NCBI GenBank assembly: GCA_014706295.1
Contig: JACSVZ010000007.1
Span: 61,763,475 to 61,827,474, forward strand
Reading direction: 5' to 3'
From: Lycocorax pyrrhopterus obiensis
Lineage: Eukaryota > Chordata > Aves > Passeriformes > Paradisaeidae
Length of the DNA: 64,000 nt
Positions 12,843 through 20,732 of the stretch are shown piece by piece. The translations under genes were made by a program, and so were the position numbers. The notes under the pieces are model-generated. The model saw only the letters and a program-made list of their open reading frames with translations, was not told the origin of the DNA and searched no databases. Each line of letters begins with the position of its first letter. The first letter of the stretch is position 1.

Positions 12843-13458
12843 TGTTGTAAATGACAATGGGAGGTTGACTTTTGTAGTCCTCCATGACAAAGGTTTCCCT
12901 CTGTTAATAATTTATTAAAACAGTTAATGGCTAATTGGTTCCAAGTTACTGTTAAATGCTTAAGGGGTATTTTGTTATTTGGGTTACTGTTAAATCTGTT
13001 TGTGTATTTAAATTGGGAAATGGGGCTGATTAGTTTTAGGTTTGTTTCTTGTATTAGTACTAGGCCTGGAGTTGATTGTCAGGAGGGAAAGGGAGAAATT
13101 TCTAGAAGAATGGGGTCAACTATAACCCGAGGACCCGGACTGGACCAGGACTTCACCAATCACTCGATGCTCCTCCCTTGCTCATTTGAATGAACCAATC
13201 ACCTGGACAAGGAGCTGACAAACGCATATCAAGTTGTCTCCAAGAGGGGGGTGGTGCTCCCAGAAGGGATATAAAAGGTGACTCCCCCAGAGATCTGGGT
13301 GTGTGACCAATCGATCCTGGGAAGGCACCCAGTGTGGGTTGGGTTCTCCTCCCCAGGAATGAGGTACCCAGCTGTTAGGAACCTTAATCGCTCCATTGTT
13401 AGTTTCTGTTAATAAACCTGCTTAGCAGGAAATTGGCTACAGTCGTTTCTTTCAAGAG
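12839..13458 (+). mobile_element. Solo LTR, 4-bp TSD, empty site in paralogue
   Basis: The LTR proper is 12843-13454 (612 bp). It begins TGTTGTAAATGAC, ends TCGTTTCTTTCA, and is flanked by the direct repeat AGAG (12839-12842 and 13455-13458). A TATA box (gggATATAAAAGG) lies at about 13267 and a polyadenylation signal (TTAATAAACC) at about 13411, giving a U3-R-U5 order on the + strand. The duplicated copy at 16869-16880 shows the uninterrupted site (ccAGAGGTGTCC) with a single AGAG, so the insertion and its ends are directly demonstrated. A 4-bp duplication is typical of gammaretrovirus-like (class I) elements. No internal genes are present. Confidence 0.9.
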
Positions 13459-13525
13459 GGGTCCTTGCCACAGCAGGTCCCATCTGATGGGAAGGTGTTC
13501 TTTATTCCTGCACACGGGGGTCCCA
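13459..13525. repeat. Duplicated segment, copy 1 (3' part)
   Basis: This stretch resumes the homology with the downstream copy (16873-16938) after the LTR. Both contain 'gtccttgccacagcag' and 'aaggtgttctttattcctgc', and both end in a cacacggg-g/t-gtccc box. Beyond this point the copies differ, because the downstream copy joins directly to a decayed ITPRIPL1-like segment. Confidence 0.8.
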
Positions 13526-14097
13526 TGCAACATGGAGCACCCGAATGCACTTTGACACCGGATTCTTTCCCCCTTTGCTCCAGCGTTCCAGTACAACACG
13601 AGTGGCCAATCCCTGCTAACACACGGGTGCTACTCTTGTGCAAAGCAGCTCAAGTTCCCTGCCAGAACCACCCCTCTGCTGCGTTTTGAGCGAGAGGAGC
13701 CTGGAGGTGGTCGGGCTACAGTTCCATATTTACGATGTCTGATAATGGGAGGGTTTCCCAGAGGTCTCAGAGGGGCTGGATGTGGGAATAGTCAAGCAGC
13801 AAGAACTGAGCCGCCCTAATCCAGCCCACTCATAGAAGAACCAGCGCAATCCCAAAAGCACCTCTGGTGCTTTCCTAGTTGATATTATGTACCATATTTG
13901 TCATTATTGATTCTATTCTTTGCACTTTGACAAGAGGTCAGGAGGCTTCTGCCTGCTTTGTGAAGGGAGCCCCTGGGGGCCCATTCCCTCCCAGAGGGGC
14001 TGCACTAGCTGGGTGCCAGGGCTTCCATTGCTGGGCCCACTGGGAGTCGCTGAGCTGGGCTGGGGACGAAGGGCGGGGCTGGCCCGGCTGTGATGCC
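13526..14097. other. Sequence between duplicated segment and ITPRIPL1-like promoter
   Basis: No gene is recognised. The stretch changes from mixed composition to GC-rich at about 13940. In the downstream duplicate the corresponding stretch is missing. It may contain upstream regulatory sequence of the ITPRIPL1-like gene or remnants of older elements. This is inference. Confidence 0.4.
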
Positions 14098-14193
14098 TCT
14101 GGCCCGTGTGACATCGGGGGGAAGGTGTCACAATGGGGGCAGCTGTAAAAGGCCCCCGCAGGTACCGCTGCCCCAGCACAGGCTCGGCAAGCG
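14098..14193 (+). promoter_or_regulatory. Candidate core promoter and 5'UTR exon of ITPRIPL1-like gene
   Basis: A TATA-like TAAAAGG lies at 14146-14152, preceded by 'ggtgtcacaatggggg'. Initiation would be expected at about 14175. A consensus splice donor follows at 14194 (gcgGTGAGTG), giving a first exon of about 20 bases. The matching acceptor (tcctcctgcAG, AG at 14477-14478) lies three bases before the ATG at 14482, so the implied 284-bp intron sits in the 5'UTR. The arrangement suggests a gene derived by DNA duplication and not by retroposition. Transcription is not shown. Confidence 0.5.
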
Positions 14194-14481
14194 GTGAGTG
14201 CGCACGTGGCGGGGCTGGGCTGGGCCAGGGCCGGGGCACAAGCGCCGCACCCGGGGCTGGATTGTCCCCCCTGCATCCAGGGCCAGCCCCTCGTGCGAGC
14301 GCCTTGGGCAGGGCACGGGGCTGCTGCTGCTGGGCCACTGGGACAGGCCTTGCTGCCTGCCAGCTCTCTGGGGCCCTCTGCTTCCTGCCCTCACATCCCT
14401 GCGCCTGCGCGCCTCCCTTCACCCGCCACAAGCTGCCTTGGCAGCCCCACTGAAGCCCTTGTGTCTCTCCTCCTGCAGACC

Positions 14482-14934
14482 ATGGCGGACCAATCAGTCC
14501 TTGCCCTGGTGGTGCTGCTCCTCTTCCAGTTCCCACAGCCCGTGGTGAATGGATTTGACGAGCGAGCATGGCAGCAGCACATGGAGGAGCTGGATCAGGC
14601 CACCCTGGAGCCGCCTGACCCTGGCTGGGGAGCCCTGCTCGAGGCTGCCTTGCAGCACTGGCCCTTCTGGGCCGCTGCTGAAGTGCTGCTCCTGCCTTTG
14701 TGTCTCTGGTTTTGGCCCAGAATGGCAGCCAGGAGGCAGAGAGCAGCAGCCATGAGGCAGAGAGCAGCGGCCATGAGGCAGAGAGCAGCGGCCAGGAGAG
14801 CTCGAGAAGAGGCCTTGAGGCGCAGGGTGGAAATTGAGTGGAGAAGGCTTCTGTTCAAGAGGAGGTACAAAGACATGAAAGAAATGTGGAAGACCATGAA
14901 AGAAATTGAGAAGACAATGGCCAGCTCGTTCTGA
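14482..14934 (+). CDS. Truncated ITPRIPL1-like single-pass membrane protein
   Basis: The 150-residue frame starts MADQSVLALVVLLLFQFPQP and ends TMASSF. Residues 1-23 look like a signal peptide. Residues 24-57 form a short acidic ectodomain (ERAWQQHMEELDQ, DPGWGALLEAALQHW). Residues 58-78 form a transmembrane segment (PFWAAAEVLLLPLCLWFWP). Residues 79-150 are a very basic cytoplasmic tail with three imperfect 7-residue repeats (A-M/R-RQRAA). The order signal peptide, ectodomain, 'WGALLxAALxxW', TM, charged tail is that of inositol 1,4,5-trisphosphate receptor-interacting protein-like 1, a family expanded in birds. Normal members run to about 550 residues with a Mab-21-like nucleotidyltransferase-fold domain, which is absent here. 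ATG choice: it follows the splice acceptor by three bases in a good context (gaccATGG). It could be a pseudogene, or a short membrane protein still in use. The open frame, the TATA-like box and the splice sites argue that decay is recent or constrained. Confidence 0.6.
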   Translation: MADQSVLALVVLLLFQFPQPVVNGFDERAWQQHMEELDQATLEPPDPGWGALLEAALQHWPFWAAAEVLLLPLCLWFWPRMAARRQRAAAMRQRAAAMRQRAAARRAREEALRRRVEIEWRRLLFKRRYKDMKEMWKTMKEIEKTMASSF

Positions 14935-15285
14935 ATCAATAGGAAGACCAGCTAGAAGGGTGAAGGTGAGCTCGGCAGGCTTTTAGGGGAGCACAGCCAG
15001 TGGCCTGTGGGAAGAAAAGCTTCCTGCTGGAGATGCTCTTTGGGCTGGCCAAGGCGAGCCGCGCATCTTTGTGAGCAGCCAGCGCACAGAGCTCCCCTTG
15101 CTGCCGAGCTCAGAGCTGCACCGTGGCAGAGGCTCAGGGCTCCTGCCAGAGCCTGCAGCTCTTCGCTGTGTCTCTGAATTGTATCTATATTAACTGTGTC
15201 TATGAACACCTTTCCCTGCAGAAGCCTTGTCGATGCTCAATGGTGGAGGCATTTGAAGGAGGATTGGGCCAGATGGATGGAGATC
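14935..15285 (+). other. Candidate 3'UTR with possible intron
   Basis: A consensus donor (gaagGTGAGC, GT at 14966) lies 31 bases after the stop codon. A good acceptor with a pyrimidine tract (tttccctgcAG) ends at 15221. If used, they would remove 256 bases of 3'UTR. The spacing is too short to trigger nonsense-mediated decay by the usual rule of about 50 bases. No homology to the Mab-21-like part of ITPRIPL1 is visible here. Confidence 0.35.
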
Positions 15286-15775
15286 AATTTAAATCCTTAA
15301 ATAGTGTAGAAACAATTTAAATATTTTAAATATTTTATCTAAAAATTTATCTAAAATTATGTCACTGTATAGTAACACAATTGTACATTATAACATTAAT
15401 TATAAAAAGAACAATTCATTCTATAATAATATAGTATATAATAAAATAATATAGATGTATCTAATAGTATCATATAATATTCTATAATAATATAATAAGA
15501 ACAATAATTCTAGAAGAACGAATCTATATTCTATTTCGTGTAAATAGTAAGTAATATTTACTACAAATTATATTATGAAACTGCAATTGACATATGTTAA
15601 ATTTTTATCATAACCAAGCAATTATATATAATCTTCAGTATTAATAAAATTTTAGCATTGTATTAATTAGTAAATAATTTCTAGCACTATAGAAAAGAAT
15701 TGTTAATATAAGAATTACTGTAATTATAATTTTTTATTTTGAACGTTCAAAATACATGATTGTTTTTTCAAAATG
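15286..15775. repeat. Extremely AT-rich island
   Basis: The stretch consists almost wholly of TA-, AAT- and TTTAAA-type words, for example degenerate ATAATATA repeats at about 15420-15500. Two sampled 60-base lines (15361 and 15481) each contain 13 G+C, about 22 percent. The neighbours on both sides are GC-rich. The right end carries a 20-base perfect palindrome at 15735-15754. There is no coding potential. It could be a decayed AT-rich satellite or the expanded interior of a non-autonomous element. Its origin is unknown. Confidence 0.75.
15735..15754. repeat. 20-bp perfect palindrome
   Basis: TATTTTGAACGTTCAAAATA is its own reverse complement over all 20 positions. Its centre GAACGTTC has the GAAnnTTC spacing of a two-unit heat-shock element, though functional elements normally need three units. 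It may be chance within AT-rich DNA or the terminus of a small element. Confidence 0.6.
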
Positions 15776-15867
15776 ACACTGACTGCCCTCCCTTCATGGG
15801 AGAGTTTGTTAGTGCAAAGTTCCAATAAAGGCGGTGCTTGAACAAACACTGTGTCTGTGAGTGTCCA

Positions 15868-16225
15868 CACTGACCTCCAAGGTCACCCAGTTCTCCCCCT
15901 CTGCCATGGGCTGGGACACCTTTGGCTAGGCCAGGCTGCTCCAAGGCCCATCCAGCCTGGACTGGAACGCTGCCAGGGATGGGGCAGCCACAGCTTCTCT
16001 GGACAACCTGTGCCAGGGCCTCACGGCCCTCACAGCCAAGACTTCCTTCCCAGGGGCCCATCTCAGCCTGCCCTGTGGCAGTGGGAAGCCATTGGCCCCG
16101 GCGCTGTCCCTCCAGGCCCTTGCGAACAGCCGCTCTGCAGGTCTCTGCTGGGCCTCGTGCAGGGACGCAAAGGCCGCAGGAAGGTGCCCCTGGAGAAGCC
16201 CTTGGAGAGCACTGGGGCCAGGAGT
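15868..16225 (-). mobile_element. CR1: CR1 LINE fragment, older copy
   Basis: Reverse-oriented CR1 lacking the terminal octamers. It contains 'gccatgggctgggacacc', 'gatggggcagccacagcttctc', 'acaacctgtgccagggcc' and 'cagtgggaagccattg'. Many substitutions suggest an older insertion. An AATAAA just upstream (about 15826) may belong to the preceding AT-rich unit or to a transcript end. Confidence 0.8.
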
Positions 16226-16341
16226 GCCACCATGAGGGCAGCGAGCAGGGCCTGGCATGGCCGTTGGTGCGCGAGGGCACAGGGCACAGGGCGCTGAGGC
16301 CCTGGCAGCTGGAGCAGGGAGCACTGGAGTGCGGCCGGCAG

Positions 16342-16938
16342 AGAGCCGTGGGCTCCCGCAGCTCTGCATCCCGCTCGGCTGAGGCAGCTGCCCCGGCACA
16401 GCCGGCTGGGGACACGCGGCCACCCCGGGGACACCCAAAGGGGGACCCTGCTCTGGGGCCAGGCCAGGCCGCAGCAGGGAGCCCCCCATGGGGCTGTGCC
16501 CGGGGAGGGAACGGCTCTGCCCAGGGACAGGGAGCAGGGCAGCAGGGCAGCACAGACAGCAGGGACAGGGGGACACAGGACTGCAATCACAGCCCGGCTG
16601 CCCTGGGACAGGCCCGACAGGCAGACGGGACACGGGGCAGGCGGGAGTCCCCATCCTCTCTGTGCCCACCTGAACACAGGGACTTAAGGCACAGGGGGAA
16701 TTGGGACACAGCAGGCACCTCCCCTCTTGGATTATCCCACCTCATCGGGGGCCCTGACAGAACGCAGGGGCTTCGGCTCTGCAAGGAGAACCCAAGGATA
16801 AGGAGCAAGATGCTGAGCATACACTGGCACACACTCTGCATCCAAACTGCTCCATGGAGGAGAAAACCAGAGGTGTCCTTGCCACAGCAGATCTCTTCTT
16901 AGGGAAAGGTGTTCTTTATTCCTGCACACGGGTGTCCC
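16342..16938. repeat. Duplicated segment, copy 2 (uninterrupted)
   Basis: Near-identical to 12286-12842 plus 13459-13525, but without the LTR: at 16869-16880 the two homologous parts are joined directly with a single AGAG. It is followed at once by a decayed ITPRIPL1-like segment. Open frames of 200-326 codons overlap this copy on both strands. They reflect GC-rich, stop-poor composition and are not supported as genes. Confidence 0.85.
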
Positions 16939-17130
16939 TCCTGGACTGCTACTGAAGTGCTGCTCCTGCTCTCAGGGCTGTGGAATATCTGCACAACAGA
17001 AGCCATGGAGCAGAGAGCAAAGGCCAGGAGAGGCTGAGCTGAGGCCAGGATAGCTGAAGTAGAGGACACGAGAACTCAAGCAAAGGCTTACAGGAGGAAG
17101 TATGAAAGAGGGGCAGGAAAGATAGTGCTA
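16939..17130 (+). pseudogene. Decayed ITPRIPL1-like fragment
   Basis: 'ctgctactgaagtgctgctc' matches the transmembrane-coding part of the upstream copy (about 14675-14695). 'gaggcagagagcag'-like words follow (catggagcagagagcaaaggccaggagaggct), then 'aggaggaagtatgaaagagg' corresponding to about 14860-14880. The frame is broken by stop codons soon after the TM segment. Signal peptide, ectodomain, promoter and intron are absent. It is therefore a truncated second copy fused to the duplicated segment. Confidence 0.65.
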
Positions 17131-18892
17131 AATAATAAATACCTAGACAGGGTGTAAATGCGGAGGTATAGGCCAGAAATTAAGCAGAAGGCAGGAAAGT
17201 TAAGGCAAATGATCAAGAAAAAGACCACAAAGAAGAAGAAAACCATCTTTCCTGGTCTTTCCATGAATTGTTCTCTTCCAGAATCTAGATTGTGCAAGTT
17301 CTTCTTGAGCTCAACCAGACCTACAATGCTGAATTGAGTCTGATCCAAAATTAAGCCAATTTGCACCCAGCCCTTCTGCTCCCTGAAGAGCAGAAAAACA
17401 CTTGGGCAAAGGGAGGTGGAAGTGAGATCATGCTGCCACCCTTCTGAAAACTAGGAGAAGGGCTTTCAAGAACAATCCCCGAAGTGAGCACATGCTGTTT
17501 GTGCTCGCTCTAGTGACAGCAAGACCAGCAGCAGGCAAGTGTAACCTGAGCAAAGCACCTTATCTCTGTGACACCTGGAAGGCGGCTTTTGAGATGTTAT
17601 CACTGAGCAATACTTTGATCTACCAGGTGGGAGCAAAATGAAGTGATGCCACTTGTTTCTCAGGAGACTTCTTCGCTCCAAGCTCTCCTGGCCCACCCGA
17701 GCCCACCTGCGACATCCAGCTCTGTCTCAGATTCCCATGCCAGCAAAGCAGCTGTGGAGCTGAAACCTACCTTGAAAAACAACTGAAAAAATCTCAAGAC
17801 GAAGAAGAAACTTTCTTTTGTGGCAGACAGAGAGGTTTGGCCAGACAGCAGAGCCCTCTTCAGTCCACTGATGGGTAGTGAAGAGCTGGTTGAACCAACG
17901 TGACCTTGCAGGCACTGGCAAGCTCCCAGTTGGGCCAAACTGGGGTTTATCTGGCATAAATTGGGTACAGCAGGCACCAGTGTCTTCCAGACAAATGCAC
18001 CCGGTCATTGCAGCTCTCACAGTAGATAGAAGACAAGGATCTGTCAAAACCAGAGGGTGGGAAACACATCATATAATTACAGATAGCAATTCTTGGAAGA
18101 AGGATTTTTGCATGGAGAAATCTTGGGGTGGAGAAGGAAAAAGAGGGAGGAAAGGGAGGGAGCTCACACTCTAAAGCTAATAAATAAAAAATTTTTTAAA
18201 AGTGATTTGGCCAAATATGTCATCATGTGACAAGGTAGTTTTTCTTGCAAACAGGTGCACCACAGTTTTAGAAATATTAAATCTTAAGAGGTTTGCGTTG
18301 CACAATAGATGGCAGCCAGAAAGCGTGTTGATGTTTTTTGGCAGTGTTTCAGATGTCATGATATTTTTTTTTCTTTAAAGCTTCCATCAGCAGGAGGGAA
18401 AGCCGTGCCAAGGAAAAGGAATCAAATCTGGATGCAGCAAGTCTCGCATTCAGACGGAGGCTCCCTGCCAGATGCTACGGGGCCAAATCGGAAACAACCA
18501 CACTGAGTTCATTATGAAAACTGCATAATCAAAAGCCTGCAAAAAGGCAAAAAAAAAATAATCTATTTAATACTTAGCAAAATTCTCAACTGTTGAAATA
18601 GATTTGAAGAAAAATTCATCATAATCCCCTCTTCCTTTTGGGGAATTCCTCCGTGTTCACGAGATGTCCATGAGATGGCAGGAGTGCACTGTCCTCCAGA
18701 GGTTGAAGGACCGTCACAATGGTGACATTTCCACACCAGGAGTCTCACTCTGGCTATGAGCACTGCAGAAAAAACACTGATTTCTCTTTCTGTTTGTTGG
18801 TGATGGAAAGACATAAGGAAGTGGCATCAATGGGCACATCTTCAGAGAAGGAATAGACTGGTCCAGTTTCCCGAGGATGGAAATAACTCTGT
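17131..18892. other. Intergenic, no gene recognised
   Basis: Mixed-composition unique sequence. Poly-purine and poly-pyrimidine words occur at about 17220-17250 and an A/T-rich piece at 18180-18200. No coding region or known repeat is identified. Confidence 0.5.
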
Positions 18893-19005
18893 TTCACAGA
18901 AAGATTTGGATATTTCAAGGGACCTTAAAGTTTATCTCAATCTGAGTGGAAGGGACACCTTTCAGTAGCCCAGGTTGCTCCAAGCCCCATCCAGCCTGGC
19001 CTTTT
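18893..19005 (-). mobile_element. CR1: CR1 LINE 3' fragment
   Basis: Reverse-oriented CR1 3' end: 'tcacagaaagatttggatat', 'aagggaccttaaagtttatc' and 'gttgctccaagccccatcc'. It is truncated. Confidence 0.8.
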
Positions 19006-20109
19006 ACTCCTCTTGCTTTCAGCATCCTCTTGCTTTGGTTGACAGAACCCTGCTCACTGCAGACCCTGGATCTACAAACTCATCCCATGCCGTGCACAGG
19101 AATTTGTGACCAGGCACCACAAAACTGAAAGAGTGCAATGAGAAAAGGACCCAGATATCTGCCAGAAAGAAATCTGGAGGATGGGATTTAGAAATCACAG
19201 CCCTCGTGTTTATGGCTGGGGATGACTATGGAAACAAACCCTCGGGGATGTCCCAGTTTTCAGCTCTTTTTATGAACCCGAGTTCTCCACACAACTGGGG
19301 CACAGCTGTGAGCCTGCCCCATGTCGGACAGGACCCATGGCAGCCCAAGTTCCGTGTGCTGGGCCAAGGGATGGGCTGGCAAGTTGTGCAAGTGCTTCCC
19401 TGAACCAGGCTGCAGAAGTAACATCCCAGCAAGAGACGGATGCTCGTGTCTGAAGAGAACTCAGCTGCCTCAACAGCTTCAAGAGAGCAGGTTGCATGAT
19501 GGAGCTGCTCTTTGCATGCTCCTGGTCTTAAGCCAGGACATCTTCCAAGTTTTTGTCTGCTGGTCTGGCAAATCCACACTGCCAGGACAGGAAAGCAAAA
19601 AGAATCATGGAATTTTTGGGGTCAGAAGAGATGTTGAAGATCACCTAGTTCCAACCCCGCTTCCGTGAAGCACTCCGTCAGTCTCTTGCTGGATCTCCTC
19701 TAGTACAGGGTATAATTGGGTTGTTACAGCCCACAGCTCTTCCCACTGATCCTCTCACTGCATCTGCCATGGGGGAGCAGAACTGGAGCAGTTTTGCTGT
19801 GCTGAGAGCTCCCTGTGCACCAGTGAGCTCACACCTACAGGCACTGCTGTGGTGGAACAGGTCTGCCTCATACTGAGAAGGGGAGGGGGGCTTAGGAGCT
19901 GCTGAGGGAGACCCCAAAGAGTCACAAGATCTGTATGTTTTAGCAGAGCAAAGGCCCATTCCCTTGCCAGTGTCCCATCCCACAGCAAGCCGGGCATTCC
20001 CAGTGACATGACTGGAGCCTGCAAGCAGCTCTGCTGCAGGGAGACACTGCCCTCTGCAATGACCAAGAGGTGGCACTGGCTAACTTTTATCAATGCATCC
20101 TTTCAATTT
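19006..20109. other. Intergenic with a short CR1-like piece
   Basis: No gene is recognised. A reverse-oriented CR1-like remnant lies at about 19602-19700 ('aatcatggaatttttggggt', 'gaagatcacctagttccaac'). The remainder is unique sequence. Confidence 0.5.
19602..19700 (-). mobile_element. CR1: Degenerate CR1 LINE remnant
   Basis: Begins 'gaatcatggaatttttgggg' and continues 'gaagatcacctagttccaac', a diverged version of the reverse-complemented CR1 3' terminus. Confidence 0.6.
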
Positions 20110-20226
20110 CTTGTAGCTGTGGCACTTGGGGACATGGGTCAGTGGTGGCCTTGGCAGTGCTGGGGGAACTGTGGGACTCAATGATCTTAGAGGGCTTTTC
20201 CAACCTAAATGATTCTGTGATTCCTT
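20110..20226 (+). mobile_element. CR1: CR1 LINE 3' fragment
   Basis: Sense-oriented 3' end: 'tggcacttggggacatgggt', 'ggactcaatgatcttagagg' and 'ccaacctaaatgattctgtg'. It matches the same subfamily as the long copy ending at 39858. Confidence 0.85.
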
Positions 20227-20527
20227 ACCCATCTCCTGGCTTTCAAGCTCTGCAGTTCATGATCCCTGATATGATCTATAAGATCACTTTCCTCTTTTCT
20301 AATTCCCTCTTTCTCCTGCATAGGACATCAAGTGGTATCCCTGCTCCTGGCTGCAGAACCAGTTCCACATTAAGACACACAGACTCAGTGCATCCCATTG
20401 CACAGGTGAACCATCTCCAGAAGCTGAAGTTTGTCTGCATCCATGGGCAGTTAACTTGATGGTTATGGACAGTGCTTCAAAAGCAGTGGGACAGGAACAG
20501 TGTGAATCCCTCAGCGTGAGACCTGAT

Positions 20528-20732
20528 TAAGAAGAAATTCTTCCCTGTAGTGGTGAGGTCCTGGCACAGATTGCCCAAAGAAGCTGTTGCTGCCCCATCC
20601 CTGGAAGTGTTCCAGGCCAGGTTGGAGCAACCTGGGACAGTGGAAGGTGTCCCTGCCTATGGCAGAGGGTTGGAATGAGATCGTCTTTAAGGTCCCTTCC
20701 AACCCAAACCATCCCATCATTCTATGATCTGG
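20528..20732 (+). mobile_element. CR1: CR1 LINE 3' fragment
   Basis: Sense-oriented 3' end: 'aagaaattcttccctgtagt', 'ccaggccaggttggagcaac', 'gtcccttccaacccaaacca' and terminal 'cattctatgatct'. Confidence 0.9.

Noticed and set aside
15286..15775. Nuclear mitochondrial insertion as the source of the AT-rich island
   Set aside because: Avian mitochondrial DNA is not this AT-rich, and no mitochondrial gene or tRNA sequence is recognisable in it.
15922..16902. 326-codon frame (+), with 272- and 247-codon frames on - in the same area
   Set aside because: They cross a CR1 fragment and the GC-rich duplicated segment, and overlap each other on both strands. No domain is present, and the near-identical copy at 12286 does not conserve the frames as proteins.
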